Assembly (NCBI GenBank): GCA_963697355.1
Contig: CAVONV010000032.1
Coordinates: 310,001-374,000 of the forward strand
Source of the DNA: CAVONV01 sp963697355
GTDB lineage: Bacteria; Acidobacteriota; Vicinamibacteria; Marinacidobacterales; DATDRI01
Length of the DNA stretch: 64,000 bases
Reading direction: 5' to 3'
Translations under genes and position numbers: made by a program
The notes under the pieces: generated by a model
Databases searched by the model: none
Seen by the model: the letters and a program-made list of their open reading frames with translations, nothing else
Told to the model about the DNA's origin: nothing
In this document: positions 1 to 10,071 of the stretch, in pieces
Numbering within the stretch: position 1 is the first letter of the stretch
Layout of the letters: each line of letters opens with the position of its first letter

Positions 1-147
1 CCGGCACCCGAAGAGGACGACCCTCGCCGGCGCTACTACAGCATCACCAAAGAAGGGCGGTTAGCTCTCGAGTCGGAAGCGGCCAAGCTCGAGCGCCTGA
101 TGGTGGCCGCACGGGAAAAGCAGGTACTCTCGGATTCTTCCGCATGA
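1..147 (+). CDS. PadR-family transcriptional regulator, C-terminal end (partial)
   Basis: The reading frame is open from base 1 and ends at a TGA at 145-147. The visible 48 residues contain the wing-type motif DDPRRRYYSITKEGR, followed by a charged helix, which is how the winged-helix domain of PadR regulators ends. The stop overlaps the ATG of the permease at 144 (ATGA), so the two are translationally coupled. A PadR gene directly before an ADOP-type permease is a common pairing in Acidobacteriota, where PadR usually represses its neighbour. The N-terminal DNA-recognition helix lies outside the window. Confidence 0.8.
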   Translation, partial: PAPEEDDPRRRYYSITKEGRLALESEAAKLERLMVAAREKQVLSDSSA

Positions 148-2790
148 TGAAGCGCACCTACAAATGGCTTCTTTGGCTCTACCCGCCAAAGTTTCGCCGA
201 CGGTTCGGTGCGGAAATGCTCGACATGGTGGAACGTCACGAGACTCGCCCAGGGAAGACGTGGTTTCTTGCAAAGGATTTCACTTCCTCTCTCGTCGTCG
301 CGCATGCGGAATCACTGAAAGGGCGGAAGAGAAGAGCCATACGTCCCACTCGAAAAGGAGGAGTTCGCGAGATGGTGTCTTCTTTAGGCATGGACCTGAC
401 GGTGGCGCTGCGCAACCTTCGTGGAGCACCGGGATTCACGGCGATCGCCGTGGTGACTCTCGCCCTCGGCATCGGTGCGAACACCGCCATCTTCAGCGTG
501 GTGAACGGAGTCGTTTTGAGACCCCTCCCCTATCCGGAGCCCGATAGACTCGCAGACGTTTACGCGAGCTCCAGCGGCCGGCGAAGCAACATGTCGCAAC
601 CCGATCTGAGAGATATTCAAGCGGAGACCGCCTCGTTCGATGCTCTGGTCGGCTATAGGTCATCCGGTTTTGCCTTGACCGGTATGGGGGACGCCGAAGT
701 AGTCCGCGGTGGGCGTCTCACCGATCCCATCCTCGAAGTCTTCGGCCTCACGCCGGTTCTGGGACGCGACATCCGCACCGAGGAGAACGTACCCGGAGGA
801 CCTCGCGTCGTGGTCATAGGACATACGCTCTGGCTGGAACGCTTCGGAGGGGCAAAAGACGTTCTGGGAAAAACGGTCGAGCTCAATGGAGAGCCCCACG
901 AAGTCGTCGGGGTTGCCCCGGCGGATTTCGATTTTCCGAGGATCCTCCCAGCTCTGGACACCGTCTTACACGAACGTTGAGGACTGCGGTCGGGGCTGCC
1001 ATCTACACTCGGTCCTAGCTCGTCTCGCCTCCGATGCCACCCTAGATGAAGCGAGTGTGGAGCTCTCTGTTTTAGCGACACGATTGGAGAAAGCCTATCC
1101 CGAGTCTAATTTCGAGAAGAATCTCCTCGCCGTCAAATTGATGGACACCATCGTCGACGGAAGAGTCCGCACCGCTCTCCTCGTTCTCCTCGGCGCCGTG
1201 GGCGTCGTCCTTCTCATCGCCTGTGCCAATGTTGCGCACCTTCAGTTGGCGCGTGCCTCGGCCCGGACCGAAGAGATGGCGGTCCGTTCCGCGCTCGGCG
1301 CGAGCCGACTCGCCCTCTTCCGCCAGCTCCTCGTGGAGGCTCTTGTTCTGGCCCTCCTCGGAGGGGCGGCGGGGATGCTTCTGGCGAGGTGGTGTCTCGA
1401 CATTCTGCTCAAGCTCGCACCAGCGAGGCTCCCCCGAATTCACGAAGTGAGTGTGGATGGAGACGTCCTGCTTTTTACGATAACGGCCATTATCGCTGTG
1501 ACTCTCCTGTTCGGTCTCGCGCCGGCGCTCGCGGCGTCGCGGGTCTCCGTTGCGGGCCACCTTGGTCACAGAGGAAGAGCCGGCACCGGCGGGCCGGCCG
1601 GCGCGGCATCACGATCGACGCTTCTGGCCGCGGAAGTCGCATTGTCTCTCGTTCTGCTCTTCGCCGCCGGCCTCCTCATCCGGAGCTTCTCCGAGCTCAG
1701 GGCCGTCGACCTCGGATTTGATGAGGACAACGTTTTGTCCTTCTCACTGCACCTACCGAATGCTCGATATCCCGATGCGGACCGAAGCGTGGCGTTCTTC
1801 AATGCGTTGGAAGAAAAGCTGCGGAGCTTACCCGAAGCTTCGTCGGTGAGCTCGGTTTTCGGAAGTCCCATGGGCAGAGACCGTATCAACTCGGAAGTCG
1901 ACTTTTTCGATCGCCCGGCACCTCCTCCCGGTCAAAAGGAAAGTTCGGTCCAGAAAGTGATCACTCCCGGCTACCTCGAGACCCTCCGTGTCCCTTTGAT
2001 ACGTGGTCGGGGGTTCCTGCCCGCGGATCGGCGCGACGCACCGCCGGTTGTTCTCATCAACCAGAGCTTCGCGGATCGTTACTACCCCGGTAAAGATCCG
2101 ATTGGCCTCCAGATAGGCCTCAATTACGAACTAGGCTATCCCCCCAACGAGCCGCGTACCATCGTTGGGATCGTGGGTGACATCCGATCCCGAAGGATCT
2201 CCGAGACTCCCGAGCCCGAAGTCTACGCGGCACAATCCCAAATGGGGAGCAATTATCTCACAGTGCTCATTCGGACACGTGCCGGTATGCCGGGGATCCT
2301 CCCCGCTGTTCGTCGCGAAGTAAATTCACTCGATCCGAGCGTCCCTCTCCGGAACGTCGAAATGCTGTCGACTGCGGTCAGTCGCACGATCGGTCCGACA
2401 AGGTTCTACTCGCTTCTCGTCAGCCTTTTTGCGACGCTCGCACTCGTTCTGGCCACGGTGGGTCTTTACGGGGTAGTGGGTTACTTGGTCGCGAGAAGAA
2501 CCAAGGAGATCGGGGTCCGGATGGCCTTGGGGGCTCAGACAAAAGACGTCATCGGCATGGTTCTTTTCCAGGGCCTGCGCCCGGTCTTGGGCGGTATTCT
2601 TTTGGGTCTCATCGGGGCTGTTCTCGTGTCACGCGCACTTCAGTCAATGCTCTACAATGTGGCGCCTTTGGACGCGGCAACGCTCCTTACGGTCAGCGGA
2701 CTTCTTCTCGGAACCGCCATCGTCGCGACATTCATGCCTGCCCAACGGGCGAGCCGCATTGCTCCTACCTCCACTTTGCGTACGAACTAA
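144..2790 (+). CDS. ADOP-type ABC transporter permease (MacB/FtsX family), one frameshift
   Basis: The gene opens with the short N-terminal ADOP extension (LYPPKFRRRFGAEM) and a MacB-type periplasmic core domain after LRNLRGAPGFT. A first FtsX transmembrane block includes ARTEEMAVRSALGASR, a second periplasmic region follows, and a second FtsX block contains RRTKEIGVRMALGAQ. This is the full duplicated-permease layout of about 800-880 residues. The frame changes near 940-950: the first frame reads ADFDFPR and the other continues GSSQLWTPSY, so one base is missing or extra. Everything downstream to 2790 is intact, which favours a sequence error or very recent mutation. No ATPase lies beside it, as usual for ADOP proteins. 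It follows a PadR gene with overlapping codons. Confidence 0.85.
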
Positions 2791-2827
2791 GCGCGCTCCT
2801 ACGGTCAGAGTTCTCCACATTTTTCCG

Positions 2828-2846
2828 TCAAATCGGGCCTGACCCC
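2828..2846. repeat. Possible REP-like motif (GGGCCTGACCCC)
   Basis: The short spacer between convergent genes carries TCAAATCGGGCCTGACCCC. A related but degenerate version (GGGGCCTGACC followed by GTCTGACCCC) occurs at 16387-16418. Motifs of this form are often scattered in bacterial genomes as REP-like elements mobilised by IS200-type (RAYT) transposases. Only two copies are visible here, so this assignment is tentative. Confidence 0.3.
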
Positions 2847-2874
2847 ACGCGTTCGGAAATTGTGGAAAAAGATG

Positions 2875-5445
2875 CTACTCGGCTCGGAGGATGGACAAGG
2901 GTTTGTGGCGGAGGACATCGAGGGTTACGACGAGGCCGACGACACATACACCCAAAGCGGCGAGGACGATGCCAATGACAGCCGGGATCACAACCGGCTT
3001 CCATGACATCTCGAGAACCTGTCGGCTCATGACCCACGTCATGACTTGCGCACCGAGAGCGCCAATGCTTCCTGCAATGGCACCCAAGGTGCCGTACTCG
3101 AGAAGCATCATGATAGCCACGTTCTTTCTACTGGCACCGAGAGTGCGGAAGATGGCCGTCTCGTAACGACGTTGGAACCGCGTCATGGCGACGGATCCGA
3201 TCAAGATCAATGCGCCGCTGAGAAGAGCGATGATACCCACCACGGAAATAGCAAGCGACACGCGACGAATGACGCTCTGAAGCGTATCGAGGATGTCTCT
3301 CAGATCGATGATGGAAATATTCGGGAATGCGGCAATGTGATCCCGTTGGAAGCGGCCGCGCTCCTCCAAACCTGCCGGTCCTTTGATGAAGCCCAAAAAC
3401 GTGTGCGGAGCCTTTTCAAGGACTCCGGGACGGAAGACGAACATGAAACCGCCGTTACGAGAGTCACTCCACTCCACATCCCGAATACTCGTGACGCGGG
3501 CACTCACGATGCGCCCAAGGATATCGAAGCGCATGGTGTCACCGAGCTCGATTCCATAGTCTTCTTGGAAGGCGTCGTCGATAGAGACTTCCGCATCTTC
3601 CGGTGATGATGCCGGCTCGTCCCACAATCGCCCTGAAACGATACGCTCGTTGTCTTCCAGGTAATCACGATAGGTCACGACGAACTCTCGCGCCAGCCAA
3701 CCTTTTTTCCGAACTTCTTCGTACCCGTCCACGTTGAGACGACTTCCTTGGACACCCACGATCCGAGCTTGGAGAACGGGGACGAGTTTGACGTCTTGGG
3801 CACCGAGAGAAAGCGTCAATTGGCGAAGCGGCTCTTCCTGGTCGGGTTGGATATCGAGGAAAAACATATCAGGAGCATCATCCCTGAGCTCGACGGCGAA
3901 TCGCTCCAACAAGTTCGTCTCGATGGCACGGATGGTGATGATAAAAAACGCACCCAAGCCGACCGCTAACAGGATCACCCGCGTTTGATTGCCGGAGCGA
4001 CTCACATTGATGACGGCGTGACGAAGGGGGAACCATTTCCTGCGACTGAGCGGCTGAACGACTCGAACTAGAACTCGTCCTGCAAGGTGAAGTGCAAGCG
4101 CGACCGCAAAGAACCCAGTGATCACTATCAAACCGACTCGAGGTGATCCTGCCTGCCAGCTCGCTACTCCTACGAGAGCGAGAATGACCAAGGGGCCGGC
4201 AACGAGCTGAGTGCGATCGAGTTTTTCGAGTCTCTCGCGGATGCCCTTCACCCATCCCGTGCGATGCGCCCCCGCCGTCCGGCCATCCGTGCTGCCGGGC
4301 CTCAACAGAACAAGAGGCTTGATGCTCCGGATCTCGAGAAGTGGCACCAATGAAAAGAGCAACGAGACGAGAATCCCGACACCCATCCCCTGAGCGACGG
4401 CCGAGACCGTGAGACCATATTGAAACCCAGCCATTTCCAGACCGAGACTTTCGGGAGGTACTGCGGCGAGAACCAACCGGGCCAGGACGACCCCCAAAAG
4501 GCTTCCGAGGGCTCCAAGACCGATAATTTGAAACAGGTATGTGCCGAGAATTTGACGGGATGAAGCGCCGAGACATTTGAGGACCGCGATACTCTTGAGC
4601 TTCTGCTGCACGAAGACTCTGACGACACTCCACACACCGATGCCGCCGAGGATCAAAATGATGAACCCTGTAAGGCTCAGGTAATTCTCCGTTCTCTCCA
4701 AACGGCGGCTAATCCGATCGCCGGTCTCGCGGAAAGTGCGAACTCGAACGAACCCCCCTGTCAGCTCTTCTCGGAGCTCCTCCACCAGCGGATCGATACG
4801 TTCCTCGGCGAGCTTGAGGAGGATCTGGTACCGAATGCGGCTCCCGAAACGAACGATGCCGGTCTTCTCCAGGTCAGCGTAATCGATGAGCACTCTGGGT
4901 CCGAGGCTGAAGTTGTTGATGCTCCGTCCTGGCTCGTTGGCAATGACTCCGCGTATCGTGAAGAGGTGGTTTCCAATATAGATGCGATCGCCGACATCGA
5001 TGCCGAGCCTCGTTAGAAGCTCGGGCCGAGCGAGCACGCCGCTGTTCTCGAGCAGCTCATGCCGGTAGGGCCCTCCTTCGTGAAGTACCAACTCCCCGTA
5101 AAACGGAAACTCGGGCTGGAGTGCCCGAAGCTCCACCATGGTTGCAACAGCCTTGTCATCGGCCTCCGGCCGCACCATGGTCGTGGTTTCTAGTGACTCC
5201 ATTCGACGGTGAGTGGGCTCTTCCGCCAGGCGCTCGGAGAGAACTTCCAACGTCTCGTCATCCCACGGACGGTCCGACCGTATGACGACATCACCCGCCG
5301 TTAGTGCCTTGGACTCCTGGGTCATGGCAACGCGCACACTTTGGATCACGGAGCGTAAGGCAACGATTGCCGCAACCCCTACGGCCATGGAAATGAAGAA
5401 GAAGAGTAAACGTCTCCAGGAGGCACGAATCTCCCGAGCCGCCAT
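2875..5445 (-). CDS. ABC transporter permease, YbbP-like (FtsX family)
   Basis: This is an 856-residue inner-membrane permease with a membrane segment near the N terminus (RRLLFFFISMAVGVAAIVAL), a long periplasmic domain and FtsX blocks in the middle and at the C terminus. LKSIAVLKCLGASSRQI and YETAIFRTLGASRKNV are the two cytoplasmic-loop motifs of this family. The start is uncertain. ATG at 5445 gives MAAREIRAS, and a TTG at 5463, one base after the upstream stop, would add six residues. It follows the ATPase gene directly, and the trio esterase-ATPase-permease resembles the E. coli tesA/ybbA/ybbP neighbourhood. The permease probably works with that ATPase on lipids or envelope components; no substrate can be read from the sequence. 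Confidence 0.85.
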   Translation of the reverse strand: MAAREIRASWRRLLFFFISMAVGVAAIVALRSVIQSVRVAMTQESKALTAGDVVIRSDRPWDDETLEVLSERLAEEPTHRRMESLETTTMVRPEADDKAVATMVELRALQPEFPFYGELVLHEGGPYRHELLENSGVLARPELLTRLGIDVGDRIYIGNHLFTIRGVIANEPGRSINNFSLGPRVLIDYADLEKTGIVRFGSRIRYQILLKLAEERIDPLVEELREELTGGFVRVRTFRETGDRISRRLERTENYLSLTGFIILILGGIGVWSVVRVFVQQKLKSIAVLKCLGASSRQILGTYLFQIIGLGALGSLLGVVLARLVLAAVPPESLGLEMAGFQYGLTVSAVAQGMGVGILVSLLFSLVPLLEIRSIKPLVLLRPGSTDGRTAGAHRTGWVKGIRERLEKLDRTQLVAGPLVILALVGVASWQAGSPRVGLIVITGFFAVALALHLAGRVLVRVVQPLSRRKWFPLRHAVINVSRSGNQTRVILLAVGLGAFFIITIRAIETNLLERFAVELRDDAPDMFFLDIQPDQEEPLRQLTLSLGAQDVKLVPVLQARIVGVQGSRLNVDGYEEVRKKGWLAREFVVTYRDYLEDNERIVSGRLWDEPASSPEDAEVSIDDAFQEDYGIELGDTMRFDILGRIVSARVTSIRDVEWSDSRNGGFMFVFRPGVLEKAPHTFLGFIKGPAGLEERGRFQRDHIAAFPNISIIDLRDILDTLQSVIRRVSLAISVVGIIALLSGALILIGSVAMTRFQRRYETAIFRTLGASRKNVAIMMLLEYGTLGAIAGSIGALGAQVMTWVMSRQVLEMSWKPVVIPAVIGIVLAALGVCVVGLVVTLDVLRHKPLSILRAE

Positions 5446-5464
5446 TCGAAAAACGAAGCGCAAC

Positions 5465-6187
5465 TTACTCGGCTCCTGCGGGTTGGGCGGAAACCGGCAT
5501 ATCCTCCGCGGGCCCCGAGTCCTTTTCGCGTCGTTCGGCCTTACCACCCCTGAGGGCTAGGATGACGTCCGCCCGCGACGCAAGGTTCGGATCGTGGGTG
5601 GCCAGGACGATGGTCGTGCCTCGCCTTTCATGAACTTCGAGTAGAAGCTCGATGATGTGCTGGCCGTTGTCCCAGTCGAGATTGCCCGTCGGCTCATCGG
5701 CAAGGAGGATAGGAGGATCGTTGGCCAGCGCCCGAGCAATGGCCACTCGCTGTTGTTCCCCACCGGAAAGCTGTGAGGGATAGTGATGGGTGCGCTCGGA
5801 AAGCCCCATCTCGGCGAGAAGACGGTAGGCTCTTTTCTCAGCGTCGGAAATGCCGGAAATCTCCATCGGCACGAGGACGTTCTCCAAGGCCGTCAACGAG
5901 GGGATCAAATGAAAAAACTGAAAGACAAATCCAATCTTCTCACCACGAAGTCGGGCAAGCTGGTCTTCGTCCAAAGTCGTGATGTCCTCGCCGTCGATGA
6001 GGACACTCCCGGTTGTGGGCGAATCGAGTCCCGCAATCAGCCCTAACAACGTCGACTTTCCACTACCCGATGGACCGATGATGGCGAGAAACTGATCGGA
6101 AGGCACGTGGAGATCCAACGGGTGAACAATAGTGAGTTTCTCGCTCCCACTCATCACGGTCTTGGATACTTGGTGAAGCTCGATCAT
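5465..6187 (-). CDS. ABC transporter ATP-binding protein, YbbA/LolD-like
   Basis: The 240-residue nucleotide-binding subunit has Walker A (GPSGSGKST), the signature LSGGEQQRVAIARAL, and Walker B with the D-loop (ILLADEPTGNLD). The H-loop histidine sits in LATHD. These mark the MacB/LolD/YbbA group, which energises FtsX-type permeases. The chosen start, MIELHQVSK, is an ATG that overlaps the stop of the upstream esterase (ATGA), so translation is probably coupled; an earlier ATG at 6229 would extend into that gene. Its natural partner is the permease that starts within a few bases downstream. The last residues (SAQPAGAE) form a short tail beyond the usual domain. Confidence 0.9.
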   Translation of the reverse strand: MIELHQVSKTVMSGSEKLTIVHPLDLHVPSDQFLAIIGPSGSGKSTLLGLIAGLDSPTTGSVLIDGEDITTLDEDQLARLRGEKIGFVFQFFHLIPSLTALENVLVPMEISGISDAEKRAYRLLAEMGLSERTHHYPSQLSGGEQQRVAIARALANDPPILLADEPTGNLDWDNGQHIIELLLEVHERRGTTIVLATHDPNLASRADVILALRGGKAERREKDSGPAEDMPVSAQPAGAE

Positions 6188-6879
6188 CGTGTTTCTGTCC
6201 CCTTTAGTAGTGGACGAAGAATCTCCCATATTTGTTTCGCGATAAGGACCTGTCCTCTCTCATTGGGATGGATACCGTCTCTTTGGTTGTACTCGGCCAT
6301 CCCCCCAACGCCTTCCAAAAGAAAGGGGACGAGAGCCACATCGTATTCGCGAGCGATCTCGAGGTAGGTCTCCCTGAACCGAGACGTGTACCCGTCACCT
6401 TGGTTGGGAGGTGCTTCCATACCCGCCAACACGACGGCAACCTTTTTTTCCCGAGCGCGCTCCACAATCGCCGACAGATTCCGTTTCATCTCGGGGACGG
6501 GTAAACCGCGAAGGCCGTCGTTCCCACCGAGAGCAATAATGAGGACTTGGACGTCGTCATCGAGGACCCAGTCCAAGCGACGCACACCGCCCGCAGTCGT
6601 ATCTCCAGAAACTCCGGCATTCACGACCTCGAAGTCGTAGCCCTCGGCTTCGATCAGCTCTTGGATTAGGGCCGGATAAGCCCTATCGCGAGACAATCCG
6701 TATCCCGCAGTGATGCTGTCACCGAGTGCGACGACCTTTGGCTTCGAGGAGGCTTCGCCTACTTGCTGGGCTGGAGGATTGTCGACCGTACCTTGCGGGC
6801 GTTCCGAACCGCAGCCGGAGATCAACACAACTAGGGGGATGATGCCGGCGGCGATAGGATATCTACGAGGTTCCATCAT
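6184..6879 (-). CDS. TesA-like arylesterase/lysophospholipase, predicted lipoprotein
   Basis: This is an SGNH/GDSL hydrolase. The nucleophile block is VVALGDSITAGYGLSRD, block III is IIALGGNDGLRG, and the catalytic Asp-His pair is in DGIHPNERGQ. The N terminus is a lipoprotein signal with a lipobox LISGC, so it should be lipidated and act in the periplasm or outer membrane. TesA-type enzymes hydrolyse acyl esters such as lysophospholipids and aryl esters. The start could be either of two adjacent ATGs (6879 or 6876). The gene heads an operon with the YbbA-like ATPase (ATGA overlap) and the permease, which fits a role in handling lipids at the envelope. Confidence 0.88.
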   Translation of the reverse strand: MMEPRRYPIAAGIIPLVVLISGCGSERPQGTVDNPPAQQVGEASSKPKVVALGDSITAGYGLSRDRAYPALIQELIEAEGYDFEVVNAGVSGDTTAGGVRRLDWVLDDDVQVLIIALGGNDGLRGLPVPEMKRNLSAIVERAREKKVAVVLAGMEAPPNQGDGYTSRFRETYLEIAREYDVALVPFLLEGVGGMAEYNQRDGIHPNERGQVLIAKQIWEILRPLLKGTETR

Positions 6880-7012
6880 GCGTCGTTGCACCATCCAGAC
6901 TAGGCATTATACAGGCCTTCCGTCCAGTGAAAACGAGGACGGCTCACAAAAGCCGTTTTGCCTTACCGTTCTGTGGGACTAGAATCCCCCAAACCCCGGA
7001 GGGAGGTTCTCA

Positions 7013-8366
7013 ATGTCACCCACAAGGATTTGGAAAACTCTTATTGCCTGCCTGCTATTGTCCCTCGGTGCCGGCAATGGTACGGCAGAAACCAAAATCG
7101 TCAAGATGGATTCGCGAACCTTTCCCGAGCCCGTCGTCTGGGACTCCAATTACACCGCCTGCCTGGCGGCCTCTGACGGCCGTGTATACGTCGGACTCAA
7201 TCAGCATGGAAGCGGTGCAACCGTCGCCGATGTACGATCCGAGCACTGACACCATGAAGACCCTCGGCGACGTCAACCGTATGGCCGGCCAAACCAATGT
7301 TTGGGTCGAGCCTCAAGCCAAGGTGCACACCCAGATTTGTGAAGGGGATGACGGGAAGATCTACTTCGGCACCCACCTATCCGCCTTTTTTGGCTTCGCA
7401 AAGTTCACCAGTGGTGAGGCTTATCCCGGCGGACATTGGATGGTCTTCGATCCGCGGGAGGATCGGACAACGGATCTCGGCATTGCCATGAAAGGCAACG
7501 GTCTTTTAACGATGACCATGGACCCAAGGCGAGGGCGATTGTACGGTCTCACCTACCCTCGAGCCCATTTTCTCTACTATGACATTGAGACCGGAAAGAC
7601 CACCGATATGGGTCAGGTACAGAACTGGGATGCCATCAGCCGAACGCTCGCCGTCGACGACCTCGGCAGGGTCTACGGTTGCTGGGGCCAAGGACGACTT
7701 TGGCGATACGACCCGGAGAACGACACGATCGAGAATCTCCAGGTGAGACTTCCTCAACGCGATGTTGGCGTCCCTGTTTTTCGTGCCTACTGGGAAACGG
7801 AGCAGACGTTTACAGCGGTTGCTCACTCGCCGGATCACAAGCTCATCTACTTCCTCGAGACGGGAAGCTCTTACCTCGTGGAGTACGACCCGCACAAAGG
7901 ACCGGAGGGCGAAATGCGCCTTCTGACCCAGTTGAGTGCCGACCGATATGTCGGTCAACGAGACGTTCCTTACGCGATGATCTCGTTTACTCTGGGACCG
8001 GACAATGTCATTTACTACGCGGCGAACTCAGCCACCGCCGATGAGGAAGGCAACCCCTACTGGGGAGGCGGCATGTCGGCCGGCTTGATCACCTATGACC
8101 TCAATACCGGAAAGCGCGCGGATCGCGGGCTCATCCGTACCGAGGACGGTCTAGTACCCGTTCATCCGAACTCGGCGAGTGCTGCTCCGGACGGCACCAT
8201 CTATTTTGTCAGTCGAGTGCTCGAATCCACTGGCGAAGGCCGGCAAATTTCCGGCCTACCTGCCGACCTCGTCCTCGAGAAGGAACCCGTCCACAAGAAG
8301 CAGTTGTACCAGGAAAGCTACACCATGAGGTTGCTCATCTATCGCCCGAGCTCCAAGGGCAATTGA
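7013..8366 (+). CDS. Secreted beta-propeller protein, one frameshift
   Basis: Translation starts at the ATG at 7013 after a good ribosome-binding site (GGAGGGAGG). It gives a signal peptide (TLIACLLLSLGAGNGTA) and then a mature protein that begins with propeller-like strands. The frame changes near 7215-7225 (from GSGATVA to MYDPSTDTM) and continues to 8366. The body holds repeated units of the form (F/Y)D-x2-TG-K-x-(T/A)D-x-G, for example YDIETGKTTDMG and YDLNTGKRADRG, typical of SMP-30/Kelch-like propellers. No catalytic residues can be assigned. It lies 23 bases upstream of a second protein of the same design, so the two are probably co-expressed. Confidence 0.7.
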
Positions 8367-8389
8367 CTCGTTGGTGGAGGCGAAAACTT

Positions 8390-9610
8390 ATGATGAAGAA
8401 AGCACTCCTTTTCCTCGCGATCGTGATTGTTATTTCTGGATTTTCGCAAGCGCAGCAAACGACCACAGTAACGGCCAACCAGCTCCGGTTGGATCTCCGG
8501 CACCTCGGACATCCTCCCGTCGATGTCATACCACCGGGCGACAGTGCAATTACCTCCCTGGTCATCGGATCAGACGGAATCCTCTACGGAGCAACTTCCG
8601 GAAAACGCGCCCATCTGTTCTCACTCGATCCCGCTTGGGGACACGTTTTTCCTCTCGGACATCTCCCCGGGGAAGAAAGCATCTATCACAGCCTCGCTCC
8701 GGCACGCGACGCTTCAATCTATGTGGGGACCACCTTGCACAACATCGGCCGAATCGATGAGCGGGGGCGAGACGTCTTGGCAAGGTATGAAGACTACGCA
8801 GGTGGGCATATCTACCGATTCAACCCGGTCGACGAGCGGGATAGCCGGAGACGCATGCAGCATCCGGATCCCGGCCGGCCATTACCCCATTCCGAGGATC
8901 TGGGAATACCCGTCCCGGGAGAGGGGATCGTGGGCCTGTTGATGGGTGAAGGCCAGCTTTACGGAGTCACTTTCCCAAGCGGCCACTTTTTCGTCACCGA
9001 CCTCACGACCGGCCAAACCGAGGACAAGGGCGCTGTTTGCGGACCGCCCCTTCACGAAGAGCCGTTCCGGAGCATTCCGAGAGCGCTCGTGATGGATGAG
9101 AAAGGACGTGTCTGGGGCGCCGGCGACTATGGTGCCTTGTTCCACTACGACCCGGAGACCGGTGAGATCCTCCACCATGATGAGCATCGACTTCCGAGCG
9201 AGCTCGGCCGAGAGTTCAAAACCATACTCGATGCCCTCGTCCTCGGTCCCGACGGTCTCCTCTATGGTGGAACGTCGGATGGCTTCTTGTTCCGATTCGA
9301 TCCCACAACGATGGAAATCGCCAACTTAGGCAAGCCCATGTGGCAATACCGCATTCGCGGTTTGGCCTTCAGTAAGGACGGCGATCTGTGGGGAGTCGGC
9401 GGCGAACGGGGCGGTGCGGCCCGTTTGTTCGTTTATCGGACCGAACGGGGAAGCTTCGAAAACCTGGGGCTCCTCGACGTGAATCGAAGCCCCTACTACG
9501 CTTGGTTGGCTTTCGAAGCCGAATCCATGATCGCGGGTCCCGATGGAACAATCTTCATCGGAGAGTCAGGTCGGCTTTCCCACCTCTATTTACTCTATCC
9601 GTGGAAATAG
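8390..9610 (+). CDS. Secreted beta-propeller protein, paralogue of the preceding gene
   Basis: This 406-residue protein starts at ATG 8390 behind GGAGG with a 9-base spacer; a TTG at 8363 is a less likely start. A signal peptide (MMKKALLFLAIVIVISGFSQA) precedes repeated blades with YDPETGEI, FDPTTMEIANLG and LGPDGLLYGGTSDGF. The pattern matches the gene immediately upstream. It is probably an extracytoplasmic binding or lyase/lactonase-type propeller, but no active site is evident. It ends cleanly at 9610, within a few bases of a TetR remnant in another frame. Confidence 0.75.
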   Translation: MMKKALLFLAIVIVISGFSQAQQTTTVTANQLRLDLRHLGHPPVDVIPPGDSAITSLVIGSDGILYGATSGKRAHLFSLDPAWGHVFPLGHLPGEESIYHSLAPARDASIYVGTTLHNIGRIDERGRDVLARYEDYAGGHIYRFNPVDERDSRRRMQHPDPGRPLPHSEDLGIPVPGEGIVGLLMGEGQLYGVTFPSGHFFVTDLTTGQTEDKGAVCGPPLHEEPFRSIPRALVMDEKGRVWGAGDYGALFHYDPETGEILHHDEHRLPSELGREFKTILDALVLGPDGLLYGGTSDGFLFRFDPTTMEIANLGKPMWQYRIRGLAFSKDGDLWGVGGERGGAARLFVYRTERGSFENLGLLDVNRSPYYAWLAFEAESMIAGPDGTIFIGESGRLSHLYLLYPWK

Positions 9611-9876
9611 AGGCCGGGATCAAAGACAAGAGCAAGCAGTACAAACACCAACGCGGCCTCGAGTTGCTGGAGCCCATTGTGGACGAAGGCATCAAGGACG
9701 GGACGTTCCGAGCAATGAACACCCGACAGGCAGCCCTCTTTATTCTCGAGACCCTCTCTGGGTTCTTCGAAGCGTCGGTCGCACGCGATGAGACACCGGA
9801 CATTGAAGTCGATTTGAAAGAGCTCATGGACTTCTACCTTCATGCGCTCTCACCAATAAGAAAGATGAAGGCATAG
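9601..9876 (+). pseudogene. TetR-family regulator, C-terminal fragment
   Basis: About 90 residues in frame up to the TAG at 9876 look like the ligand-binding C-terminal half of a TetR regulator: LLEPIVDEGIKDGTFR, AALFILETLSGFFEAS and LMDFYLHAL. The N-terminal helix-turn-helix is absent. Upstream the same frame runs into the overlapping propeller gene and makes no sense as protein. I infer that a deletion joined the end of the propeller gene to the tail of a tetR gene. A short non-native protein could still be made. Confidence 0.6.
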
Positions 9877-9879
9877 ACA

Positions 9880-10050
9880 ATGAGAGGATTGGCATTCACG
9901 ACCGATTGGGTGGGGAAACCTTGTGTCCGCTGGGCCGAAGCGGTCGAGAGCACCGAAGGGCATGTTACAACCGCTCGTATGATGTTGCCGGTTGAACCGA
10001 TCGGCGTTACCACCGACCGCCGTTCGGACAAGCGCCCCATAGCGCACTAA
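9880..10050 (+). CDS. Small hypothetical ORF
   Basis: A 56-codon open frame begins at ATG 9880, directly after the TetR fragment, and ends 21 bases before the SDR start (MRGLAFTTDW at its N terminus). There is no convincing ribosome-binding site and no recognisable family. It may be a remnant like its neighbour, or a chance ORF. Confidence 0.2.
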   Translation: MRGLAFTTDWVGKPCVRWAEAVESTEGHVTTARMMLPVEPIGVTTDRRSDKRPIAH

Positions 10051-10071
10051 TTCACACGTAGGAGAGTTCGA

